64,000 bases of DNA from Aquimarina sp. Aq78 (GTDB lineage: Bacteria > Bacteroidota > Bacteroidia > Flavobacteriales > Flavobacteriaceae): assembly GCF_900299525.1 (NCBI RefSeq), contig NZ_OMKA01000024.1:1-64000 (forward strand), given 5' to 3'. The notes beneath the pieces were generated by a model. The model did not search any database. It had not been told where the DNA came from and worked only from the letters and a program-made list of their open reading frames with translations. Of this stretch, positions 1 to 7,538 are shown piece by piece; the stretch's first letter is position 1; every line of letters begins with the position of its first letter. The position numbers were made by a program, and so were the translations under genes.

Positions 1-69
1 CGAACAGAGAAGTTAAGCCCGTTAGCGCCAATGGTACTACAATCGTGGGAGAGTAGGTCGCCGCCTTCC
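1..69 (+). rRNA. rrf: 5S ribosomal RNA, 3' part
   Basis: The first bases match the 3' portion of a bacterial 5S rRNA: a CGAACAGAGAAGTTAAGCCC block, then the GTGGGAGAGTAGGTCGCCGCC end. The 5' part lies outside the window, and the exact 3' end is uncertain by a few bases. A hairpin terminator follows at once, so this is the end of an rRNA operon. Confidence 0.93.
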
Positions 70-72
70 TTG

Positions 73-105
73 AAAACCCTTCATAATATTATGAAGGGTT
101 TTTTT
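73..105 (+). terminator. rRNA operon terminator
   Basis: A perfect inverted repeat (AACCCTTCAT / ATGAAGGGTT with a six-base AT loop) is followed by a run of T. It lies a few bases after the 5S end and is a classical intrinsic terminator for the rRNA operon. Confidence 0.9.
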
Positions 106-283
106 ATGCTTAAAAATCAGCTCAAAATACTTCAGAAAATAGAGTAATCATACAATAGGATAGAGCCATTTGAAAAAATCAAAGTTCGCAGTTCATACAG
201 ATAGAAAAAAAGAAATACACAGTCCTTTTTAACTATGAGCTTTTCTGTTATATTTAAAGAATGTAATAGAAAAACTAAACATC

Positions 284-1651
284 ATGAATACACACAAGTC
301 TAGACGAAACTTTATTAAAAAAACAGCAATAGCAGGGGCTGGTATTTCTGTACTACCTAACTTAACTTTTGGCAATAAAGGATATAGTCAAAAAGAAAAA
401 CTTAAATTAGGATTAATTGGTGTTGGTCTAAGAGGAACAAATCATTTAAGAAATGTTCTTTTAAGAGATGATGTGTTAGTAACAGCAATTTGTGATATTG
501 ATCAGACTCGGATAGATCTTTCTTTAGAAGCAATCAATAAAGCAGGGGAAACTAAACCAAAAGTATTCGGTAAAAATGAGTATGACTACAGAAATTTACT
601 AAGCCTAGAGGATGTAGATGCCGTAATTATATCTACTCCCTGGTTATGGCATACCAGAATGGCCAAAGATTCAATGACAGCTGGTAAATACACAGGTCTG
701 GAAGTTTCTGCGGCAAATACTCTTGAAGAATGTTGGGATTTGGTAAATACCCATGAAGCTACTGGTGCACATCTTATGATTTTAGAAAACGTTAATTATA
801 GACGTGATGTCATGGCAGTCTTAAATATGGTTAGACAAAATGTGTTTGGGGAGTTGGTGCATTTTAGATGTGGATATCAGCATGATCTGAGATTTGTGAA
901 ATTAAATGATGGAAAAACAGCATATGGAAAAGGAGTAGAGTTTGGTGAAAAAGGTATTTCAGAATCAAAATGGAGAACACAACATTCGGTAGCAAGAAAC
1001 GCAGATGTATACCCTACTCATGGTGTTGGACCAATGGCTACAATGTGTAATATTAATAGAGGAAATCGTTTTTCATCTATTACATCTAATGCAACCAAAG
1101 GCATAGGTTTACACAATTATATTGTAAAAAATGGAGGAGAAAACCATCCAAATGCAAAAGTTAAGTTTAAACAAGGAGATGTTATTACTTCTACTATTGA
1201 GACTACAATGGGAGAAACCATTATAGTTACTCATGATTGTAATTTACCTCGCCCTTATTCATTAGGGTTTAGAGTACAGGGAGCCAACGGACTATGGGAG
1301 GTTGATGGAAACAGAATATACATAGAAGGAAAATCTGAATCACATAAATGGGACCAGGCAGACGAATGGCTGGCAAAATATGACCACCCTTTATGGAAAA
1401 AATATGGAGAACATGCTATGGGTGCCGGTCATGGTGGGATGGATTTTTTTGTGATTAATGCCTTTGTGCAATCTGCAAAACAAAATATTGCACCGCCATT
1501 AGATGTTTATGATGCGGCTGCATGGAGTGCAATTACACCATTATCAGAAGTTTCTATAGAGAATAATGGAGAACCGCAGGATTTTCCTGATTTTACAAGA
1601 GGAATGTGGCTCAAAAGAAAACCTTACAACTGGATTAAAGACACCTATTAA
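284..1651 (+). CDS. GH109-type alpha-N-acetylgalactosaminidase (Gfo/Idh/MocA family)
   Basis: Probably cleaves terminal alpha-GalNAc with NAD as cofactor, exported to the periplasm. The N-terminus is a Tat signal (SRRNFIKK, Arg7-Arg8, then a hydrophobic stretch to about residue 28). A Rossmann fold begins near 41 with GLIGVGLRG. Blocks I recall from the Elizabethkingia GH109 enzyme are present: LEVSAANTLEECW (139-151), ENVNYRRDVM (168-177), GYQHDLR (197-203) and YPTHGVGP (243-250). At 455 residues it is full length for the family. The next two genes encode a sugar kinase and a nucleotidyltransferase, which fits use of the released sugar. The Gfo/Idh/MocA superfamily also contains dehydrogenases, so GalNAc specificity is an inference from motif similarity. 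Confidence 0.85.
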   Translation: MNTHKSRRNFIKKTAIAGAGISVLPNLTFGNKGYSQKEKLKLGLIGVGLRGTNHLRNVLLRDDVLVTAICDIDQTRIDLSLEAINKAGETKPKVFGKNEYDYRNLLSLEDVDAVIISTPWLWHTRMAKDSMTAGKYTGLEVSAANTLEECWDLVNTHEATGAHLMILENVNYRRDVMAVLNMVRQNVFGELVHFRCGYQHDLRFVKLNDGKTAYGKGVEFGEKGISESKWRTQHSVARNADVYPTHGVGPMATMCNINRGNRFSSITSNATKGIGLHNYIVKNGGENHPNAKVKFKQGDVITSTIETTMGETIIVTHDCNLPRPYSLGFRVQGANGLWEVDGNRIYIEGKSESHKWDQADEWLAKYDHPLWKKYGEHAMGAGHGGMDFFVINAFVQSAKQNIAPPLDVYDAAAWSAITPLSEVSIENNGEPQDFPDFTRGMWLKRKPYNWIKDTY

Positions 1652-1709
1652 TTTGGGTAGAGATCATGGAGTTGATTTACTGTAAAACACAAAATATTTA
1701 AAAGTAATT

Positions 1710-2783
1710 TTGAAAAAAATAAACATAATATCTCCGGGAAGAACTTGCCTGTTTGGAGATCATCAGGATTATCTCGGATTACCCGTTATTGCATGTGCGA
1801 TAGATAAATATATCAAACTAAACGCTATTGAAAATACAACCACTCTTTTCAAGATAAAATTACCTGATATTGGAGAAGAAAGAGATATTCTGATACATGA
1901 AAAGTTTAAGCACATTGAGCACAGGGATTATTTTGCTTCATCTCTTAGAGTACTTCGACGATATGGGTGTATTCCTAATAAAGGTTATGATGTGAAAATA
2001 CAAGGAGATTTACCGCTTAATGCTGGAGTTTCTAGTTCTTCTGCACTAATCGTAGCATGGGTAAGGTTTTTGTTGGAAGCATTCGGTGCAAACCAGGAAG
2101 TAACCCCAATATTGGTTTCAAGAATAGCGTATGAGGCCGAAGTTCTGGAACATAATGAGCCCGGAGGGTTAATGGATCAGTACTCGATTGGCTTAGGTGG
2201 AGTTTTGTTTATTGATACTAGTGAGAAAGCATCATATGAAACGATACAGGATACTGTGCCGGGATTAATCGTGGGAGAATCCGGAGTAAAAAAGGAAACA
2301 ATCGGTACACTGGGGGATCGAAAAGAAAAAGCACTAAAGGCAATAGAATATGTGACACTTAAAAAACCTGATTTCAGTATAAAATCTACATTGCCTGAAG
2401 AGTATGATAAATATGAAAAATATATTCCATCTGATTTGAAGCCATATTTCTTTGCTGCACTAAAAAATCATTCTATAACGCTTGAAGCTTTACAAGAATT
2501 TAAAAAGGAAGACCCTGATATGAAGTATTTAGGGAATTTGATGAATCAACATCATCTTATTCTAAAAGATATTCTTAAAATAACTGTTCCTGTAATAGAT
2601 AAAATGGTAGATAGTGCAATCAAAGCTGGAGCTTATGGAGTTAAAATTGTTGGATCAGGCGGAGGAGGCAGTATTGTGGCTATAGCTCCAAAAGATAAGG
2701 AGCAACAAGTTGTAGAAGCTATTAAACGAGAAGGTAAAACAGCTTATATTGTAAATGTAGACTCTGGAGCAAGAGTTGTTTAA
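1710..2783 (+). CDS. GHMP-family sugar kinase (galactokinase-like)
   Basis: Predicted cytosolic kinase that phosphorylates a sugar at C1 with ATP. The three GHMP motifs are visible: an N-terminal substrate loop (SPGRTCLFGDHQDYLG, 8-23), the ATP-binding PLNAGVSSSSA (102-112) and the C-terminal GSGGGG (315-320). Asp155 in GGLMDQYS is the likely catalytic base. The start is TTG at 1710, about 60 bp after the GH109 gene; no ATG lies near it and the essential motif 1 begins at residue 8. It sits 14 bp before a nucleotidyltransferase gene, so the pair could convert a free sugar to a nucleotide sugar. Substrate could be GalNAc, galactose or another sugar; the sequence alone does not decide. Confidence 0.85.
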   Translation: MKKINIISPGRTCLFGDHQDYLGLPVIACAIDKYIKLNAIENTTTLFKIKLPDIGEERDILIHEKFKHIEHRDYFASSLRVLRRYGCIPNKGYDVKIQGDLPLNAGVSSSSALIVAWVRFLLEAFGANQEVTPILVSRIAYEAEVLEHNEPGGLMDQYSIGLGGVLFIDTSEKASYETIQDTVPGLIVGESGVKKETIGTLGDRKEKALKAIEYVTLKKPDFSIKSTLPEEYDKYEKYIPSDLKPYFFAALKNHSITLEALQEFKKEDPDMKYLGNLMNQHHLILKDILKITVPVIDKMVDSAIKAGAYGVKIVGSGGGGSIVAIAPKDKEQQVVEAIKREGKTAYIVNVDSGARVV

Positions 2784-2797
2784 AGCAAGGAGAAATT

Positions 2798-3670
2798 ATG
2801 CATGAAAATTTAATCATTTTGGCAGGAGGTGCATCCTCGCGAATGAAAAAAGCAATAAAAACCGGATTGAGTACCGACTTAACAGCGCAAGCTAATACGC
2901 GATCAAAATCTCTTATTAGTATAGATGCAACGGGGAGACCTGTGATGGATTACCTTTTGTATAATGCTAAACAGGCAGGGTATAAACATATATTTATTGT
3001 TATTGGAGAAAAAGAAAACCTCATAAAAGAGTTTTATGGAGATAACTCTGGTGGAAATGGTTTTTACGGCCTCACTATTAACTATGCAATACAATATATC
3101 CCAAAAGATAGAGAAAAACCTTTTGGAACAGCAGATGCTCTTCATCAGGCAATCACACAATACCCAGAATTAAATGACCAAACCTATACTGTTTGTAATA
3201 GTGATAATTTGTATTCTGAAACTGCTTTAAAAGCTTTACGGAATACCGATCATGCAAATGCTTTTGTGAGTTATGATAGAGATGCATTACAATTTAGTTT
3301 GCAACGGATAGCCCGATTTGCCCTGGTATCTTTGGATGAAGAAGGATTTTTGAAAAATATAATAGAAAAACCATCAGTCGAAGACAGTGAATTCTATAAA
3401 GATAGATTTGGTAAACTTCGGGTGAGTATGAATATTTTCAAATTTGATGGAGCAACGTTTAAGGAGTATGTAGAGAATTGCCCTGTTAATGAAAAAAGGA
3501 ATGAAAAAGAACTCCCTACAGCTTTATTAAATATGGTAAAGGAACATCCAACATCAGTTATTGGGATACCAGTATCAGAACATGTGCCGGATCTAACATC
3601 AAAAGAGGATATTGCTATCCTTAAAGAATATATAGAGAAACACTATGTCAATATGGATTGGAACCGATAA
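2798..3670 (+). CDS. Sugar-1-phosphate nucleotidyltransferase
   Basis: Predicted to transfer a nucleotidyl group from an NTP to a sugar-1-phosphate. The N-terminus has the NTP-transferase signature LAGGASSRMKK (8-18). A later CNSDN motif corresponds to the metal-binding Asp region, and an IIEKPS motif follows. At 290 residues it is the size of the single-domain RmlA/GalU class. It follows the GHMP kinase by 14 bp, and the two would form a kinase-pyrophosphorylase salvage route. The base used (UTP, dTTP, GTP) cannot be read from the sequence. Confidence 0.85.
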   Translation: MHENLIILAGGASSRMKKAIKTGLSTDLTAQANTRSKSLISIDATGRPVMDYLLYNAKQAGYKHIFIVIGEKENLIKEFYGDNSGGNGFYGLTINYAIQYIPKDREKPFGTADALHQAITQYPELNDQTYTVCNSDNLYSETALKALRNTDHANAFVSYDRDALQFSLQRIARFALVSLDEEGFLKNIIEKPSVEDSEFYKDRFGKLRVSMNIFKFDGATFKEYVENCPVNEKRNEKELPTALLNMVKEHPTSVIGIPVSEHVPDLTSKEDIAILKEYIEKHYVNMDWNR

Positions 3671-3701
3671 GACGTTTCGTATAATCTTTAAAAAAAGGTT
3701 A

Positions 3702-3741
3702 ATCATAAAAGTTCACCTTATCTAGATGAACCTTTTGATGT
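3702..3741 (+). terminator. Possible terminator after the sugar-salvage operon
   Basis: An imperfect hairpin pairs ATCATAAAAGTTCA with TGAACCTTTTGAT. Its right arm overlaps the promoter proposed for the next gene and there is no clean T run, so the call is weak. Confidence 0.3.
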
Positions 3742-3762
3742 TTAATATTCTTTGTATGTTTG
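3734..3762 (+). promoter_or_regulatory. Promoter of the TPR/AraC regulator gene
   Basis: TTTG at 3734-3737 and TATGTTTG at 3755-3762 match the Bacteroidota -33 and -7 elements with 17 bp between them. The ATG of the regulator is about 47 bp downstream. Confidence 0.5.
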
Positions 3763-3808
3763 TCTAAAATTTTGTTAAAATTGATTCTTATTCCTGATTA
3801 GAATACAT

Positions 3809-5512
3809 ATGAAAGCCATCTACTCGTTTGTTGTATTCGGATGTTTTATGTCTACTTTGTATTCTATGCAAGAACTAAAAGCAGAACAGAATACCTTTAA
3901 AGATTCATTACAAAATAAAACATTAAGAGAATTAGCAATTAAATTTTGGAAAGGGAAAGACCTTGATTCTGTTTATAAGCGAAAACTTGCGGATACTTAT
4001 ATTTCTAAAGCGAAAAAACAGATTAATAAAGAGAGGATAGCCGATGGATATCAAATGTTTCTTTCTATCTACAAAAAGCAACCTGAGATATCATTACAGT
4101 ACGCAGACTCTATAATAGAAGTAACAAAAAAGTTACAAAATAACCATTATCCTTCCACAGGATATATGATAAAAGGAAATATATTAAGTACAATAGAACA
4201 ACATGATGCAGCATTAGAAGCATATTTAGTTGCTAAAAAATATGCAGAAAGGAATAGCAATAAACGACAATTAATTGGTTTAAAACATAATATTGCATTG
4301 TTAAAAACCATCCTGGGAAAAGAGAAAGAAGCACTATTGGTGTATAAAGAGAATTATAATTATTTAATGAAACAGGAGAATAGTGTTTTAAGACGTAGTC
4401 AGATTTATATAGCTACGTTGTATAAATTGTCTGATAGTTATAATCGACTTAAGTACTATGATTCGGCATACTTTTATCTTAAGAAAGGAATAAAAGCTAG
4501 TCTGTCTAATACTTATAAGCATCATTACCCGAATCTTTTATTTGCATACGGAATCAATAGTTATTATAGAGAAGAATACCAATCGGCTATCGATAGTTTG
4601 GATAAAGCATTGATTTTATCTGAAGAAGATGTTAATGATGTAAATGTAAGAAAAGGGTATCTATATTTGGGGAAAACCTATTTGCAGCTAAAAGAAGAAC
4701 AAAAAGCATTTCAATATTTAAAAAGAGTAGATGAAATTACTAATGAGTCAAACTATAGATTAGAAATAGGAGAAACATTTACATTATTGCTTGATCATTA
4801 TAAAAAGAATAAAGATCAAAGGAATCAGTTAGAAATAATGAAAAAACTGTTACGGTATGAAAGCATCTCTAATATAAAATATAGCCGATTAAATAACTCC
4901 ATTGTAAAAAAGTACGATATACCACAGTTGATCAAAGATAAAGACCACTTGATAAGTGAAATGAGAAATGACAATAAAGTTTTAATTTATAAGTCAATAG
5001 CTTTTGGTGTCTTTTTGATCATAATTGTAAGTTCTTTATATATTTATTTTTCTAAGAAAAGAAAAAATAATTACAAAGTTCAATTAAACAAGGAGGTAGA
5101 AAAGGTTAAAGTTTTAGAGAATACAGAGGTGAAGATTGTGAAATCAAGTAAGGATTTTTCAACTAAATTGAAAAAAGAAATACTTGAGAAGTTGAACGAT
5201 TTTGAACATAATAAAGAGTATTTAAAAAACGATCTCACTTTAAACAAGGTTTCGAAAAACTTAAAAACAAATTCTACCTATTTATCCAAGGTGATTAACG
5301 TGGAGAAACAAAAGAATTTTGCAAATTATATTAATGATTTACGGATTGAATATTGTATTCAACAGATAGAACAAAATAAAAAATTTAAACATTACTCAAT
5401 CAGGTCAATGGCAAAAGAAGTTGGTTTTAATAATATACAATCTTTTGCTAAAGCTTTTTCTAAACAAAAAGGATGTAACCCAGCAGAGTTTATGAAAAGG
5501 TATGTTAATTAG
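3809..5512 (+). CDS. Membrane-anchored TPR / AraC-type transcriptional regulator
   Basis: A one-protein sensor-regulator architecture common in Bacteroidota. An N-terminal hydrophobic segment (about 1-22) acts as a signal/anchor. A long helical region of degenerate TPR-like repeats (about 40-380) follows, then a transmembrane segment near 390-412 (IYKSIAFGVFLIIIVSSLYIY), a basic coiled-coil linker, and a C-terminal AraC DNA-binding domain ending in the typical pattern SMAKEVGFNNIQSFAKAFSK. The TPR part would be extracytoplasmic and the HTH cytosolic. The ligand is unknown. The gene lies 130 bp upstream of a small leader-core peptide gene on the same strand, so that gene is a plausible target. 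Confidence 0.85.
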   Translation: MKAIYSFVVFGCFMSTLYSMQELKAEQNTFKDSLQNKTLRELAIKFWKGKDLDSVYKRKLADTYISKAKKQINKERIADGYQMFLSIYKKQPEISLQYADSIIEVTKKLQNNHYPSTGYMIKGNILSTIEQHDAALEAYLVAKKYAERNSNKRQLIGLKHNIALLKTILGKEKEALLVYKENYNYLMKQENSVLRRSQIYIATLYKLSDSYNRLKYYDSAYFYLKKGIKASLSNTYKHHYPNLLFAYGINSYYREEYQSAIDSLDKALILSEEDVNDVNVRKGYLYLGKTYLQLKEEQKAFQYLKRVDEITNESNYRLEIGETFTLLLDHYKKNKDQRNQLEIMKKLLRYESISNIKYSRLNNSIVKKYDIPQLIKDKDHLISEMRNDNKVLIYKSIAFGVFLIIIVSSLYIYFSKKRKNNYKVQLNKEVEKVKVLENTEVKIVKSSKDFSTKLKKEILEKLNDFEHNKEYLKNDLTLNKVSKNLKTNSTYLSKVINVEKQKNFANYINDLRIEYCIQQIEQNKKFKHYSIRSMAKEVGFNNIQSFAKAFSKQKGCNPAEFMKRYVN

Positions 5513-5541
5513 TTTGGGATACTTGTTTTTGTAGAGAAATA

Positions 5542-5567
5542 AGGTAAAGATTTATAAATCTTTACCT
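5542..5567 (+). terminator. 26-bp palindrome between regulator and peptide gene
   Basis: AGGTAAAGATTTA is followed directly by its exact reverse complement, then ATAAATGATTTTTAATAG. It could end the regulator transcript, attenuate read-through into the peptide gene, or be an operator. There is only a weak T run. Confidence 0.5.
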
Positions 5568-5642
5568 ATAAATGATTTTTAATAGATGCTACAAGATTGT
5601 TTCTTCATTACTTTTGATGTATTCATTAATACAAGAGAAACC

Positions 5643-5828
5643 ATGAAAAGAAAGAATAAAATTAAAATCAATCTTCAAAAAATTAAAATAACAAAATTAG
5701 ATAACCCAATGAAATATGATATAAGGGGCGGTGGTTTTCAAGAAATCGATAAAACGATACATAATCTTTGTAATAGTGATGGTTGTGATTCTATAGTCCC
5801 TTGTGAATCTAAAGGACTATTAATTTGA
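5643..5828 (+). CDS. Putative RiPP precursor peptide (class I lanthipeptide-like)
   Basis: Encodes 61 residues. A basic, Ile/Leu-rich leader (KIKINLQKIKITKLDNPM) leads to a glycine cleavage-type motif, DIRGGG, at 26-31. The putative core of 30 residues has Cys43, Cys48 and Cys54 with Ser45, Ser50, Ser56 and Thr38, the composition expected of a thioether-forming peptide. The leader style (LxKxxIxxL, then GG) matches Bacteroidota peptides I know as class I lanthipeptide precursors. I chose ATG 5643, preceded by an AGAGAAA stretch, over an in-frame ATG at 5586 whose extra residues look unlike a leader. No LanB/LanC enzyme or peptidase-transporter is in the window, so the gene is an orphan here. 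It follows a TPR/AraC regulator. Confidence 0.6.
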   Translation: MKRKNKIKINLQKIKITKLDNPMKYDIRGGGFQEIDKTIHNLCNSDGCDSIVPCESKGLLI

Positions 5829-5872
5829 AAATGGTAATGATCAAACTAATCTAAGCTAAAATAAATAACACA

Positions 5873-5909
5873 AAAGCCCAAACTACAGATCATAGTTTGG
5901 GCTTTTTTA
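5873..5909. terminator. Bidirectional terminator
   Basis: AAAAGCCCAAACTA pairs perfectly with TAGTTTGGGCTTTT over a short loop, with T runs on both strands. It separates the peptide gene from the convergent acyl-CoA dehydrogenase gene. Confidence 0.88.
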
Positions 5910-5927
5910 TTAGAGAGTTTTAACTAA

Positions 5928-7070
5928 TTAATCTCTAAGAATACTTCTTGAAATTACAATTTTTTGTATTTCGCTGGTACCTTCATATATCTGTGTGATT
6001 TTTGCATCTCTCATTAATCGCTCTACATGATATTCTTTAACAAAACCATTACCACCATGAATTTGTACAGCTTCTATACTAACATCCATTGCAGCTTGAG
6101 ACGCAGCTAGTTTTGCCATAGCTCCTGATAAGTCATAGTTTTCGTGGTTGTCTTTATCCATTGCTGCTTTATAAACTAACATACGGGCAGCTTCAATCTG
6201 TACATGCATGTCGGCAAGTTTAAAAGCAATGGCCTGATGATTCATGATTTCTGTACCAAAAGCTTTACGAACCTTAGCATATTCTTTTGCTAATTCATAC
6301 GCTCCAGCCGCAATTCCTAGTGCTTGAGCAGCAATTCCTATACGACCTCCAGCCAATGTTTTCATTGCAAACTTAAATCCAAAACCATCTTCGCCAATTC
6401 GGTTTTCCTTAGGAACTTTTACATCATTAAATATAAGCGAATGTGTATCACTACCTCGTATTCCTAATTTATCTTCTTTTGGTCCAACTTCAAATCCTTC
6501 CCAACCTTTTTCAACAATAAATGCGTTGATACCTTTATGTCTTTTTTCTCTATCTGTTTGAGCAATAACCAAGTAATAATCAGCAGAATTACCATTAGTA
6601 ATCCAGTTTTTTGTTCCGTTTAGGATATAGTGATCGCCTTTATCAATGGCAGTAGTTTTTTGAGAAGTAGCATCACTACCAGCTTCAGGTTCAGATAGAC
6701 AAAAAGCGCCTATTGATTCTCCTGTAGTAAGCTTGGTTAAATATTTTTCTTTTTGCTCAGCATTTCCAAAGGTATCAAGGCCCCAACATACCAAAGAATT
6801 GTTTACAGATACAATTACAGAACAAGAAGCATCTACTTTGGATAACTCTTCCATTGCCAAAACATAAGAAATGGTGTCCATTCCGCCACCACCATACTCT
6901 GGAGAAGCCATCATTCCTAAAAATCCAAGTTCCCCCATTCTTCTTACTTGTTCTTTAGGGAATTCTTGTTTGTTATCACGTTCGATTACACCGGGTAATA
7001 GTTCTGTTTTAGCAAAATCACGAGCTGCGTCGCGTATCATTAACTGCTCTTCGGATAATTTGAAGTCCAT
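5928..7070 (-). CDS. Acyl-CoA dehydrogenase (short/branched-chain type)
   Basis: FAD-dependent alpha,beta-dehydrogenation of an acyl-CoA in fatty-acid or branched-chain amino-acid degradation. At 380 residues it is a standard soluble ACAD. Visible signatures are the FAD/substrate loop CLSEPEAGSDA, the NGTKNWITNG segment, the helix GGNGFVKEYHVERLMRDAKI and the catalytic Glu363 in QIYEGTSEIQ. It is monocistronic on this strand. A TATATTTG -7 box lies on the minus strand at 7172-7165. The exact acyl chain preference is not visible. Confidence 0.92.
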   Translation of the reverse strand: MDFKLSEEQLMIRDAARDFAKTELLPGVIERDNKQEFPKEQVRRMGELGFLGMMASPEYGGGGMDTISYVLAMEELSKVDASCSVIVSVNNSLVCWGLDTFGNAEQKEKYLTKLTTGESIGAFCLSEPEAGSDATSQKTTAIDKGDHYILNGTKNWITNGNSADYYLVIAQTDREKRHKGINAFIVEKGWEGFEVGPKEDKLGIRGSDTHSLIFNDVKVPKENRIGEDGFGFKFAMKTLAGGRIGIAAQALGIAAGAYELAKEYAKVRKAFGTEIMNHQAIAFKLADMHVQIEAARMLVYKAAMDKDNHENYDLSGAMAKLAASQAAMDVSIEAVQIHGGNGFVKEYHVERLMRDAKITQIYEGTSEIQKIVISRSILRD

Positions 7071-7538
7071 AATTTTCTTTATAATTTACTGTGCGTGCAT
7101 AACACGAAATTTTCACTTTCAATGAAAATAAATCGAGATAATCACGATTTTGTTATTAATACCACAAATATAAGCTATAATATGATAGTTTTACTGTTTT
7201 TTTGATTTTTTGAGATAATCATTTTTTAGGATAAAGTTTAAAAGATTTTTATAAGGGATGTAAAAATACCATGGATTATTTTTTTTGAAGTAAAAAAACT
7301 GCTGCTTAATTACCATAATTTTATTTTTATTTAAGCTTTTGCATGTTTAGTTTTTTATATTTGTGAAGTCGCATTTTGACTATAATTCGATTTATTGTAA
7401 TATCTGGTAATATGGCTCAACTCTAACCTCCGTAATGGAGGATTATTTAATTAAAAAGATAGGATAAAATGAGTATGTTGTTTTTTAAAATGGTTTTTTT
7501 AAAAACAATTGGTTATTCAATAAATTGAAATTTTAAGA
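7071..7538. promoter_or_regulatory. Divergent intergenic region with promoters and a leader hairpin
   Basis: 468 bp between the divergent acyl-CoA dehydrogenase and amino-acid dehydrogenase genes. On the minus strand a TATATTTG -7 box lies at 7165-7172. On the plus strand a TATATTTG -7 box lies at 7356-7363, with TTTG at 7338-7341 (14 bp spacing, shorter than usual). The implied plus-strand leader of about 170 nt contains a GC hairpin CCTCC-GTAAT-GGAGG (7427-7441) and a short reading frame. Confidence 0.5.
7469..7528 (+). CDS. Possible 19-residue upstream leader ORF
   Basis: A short frame, MSMLFFKMVFLKTIGYSIN, starts at an ATG preceded by AGGATAAA and ends 10 bp before the start of the dehydrogenase gene. 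It is rich in Phe, Leu, Met and Val, which would suit a regulatory leader peptide for an amino-acid dehydrogenase. Chance occurrence is quite possible at this length and base composition. Confidence 0.25.
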   Translation: MSMLFFKMVFLKTIGYSIN

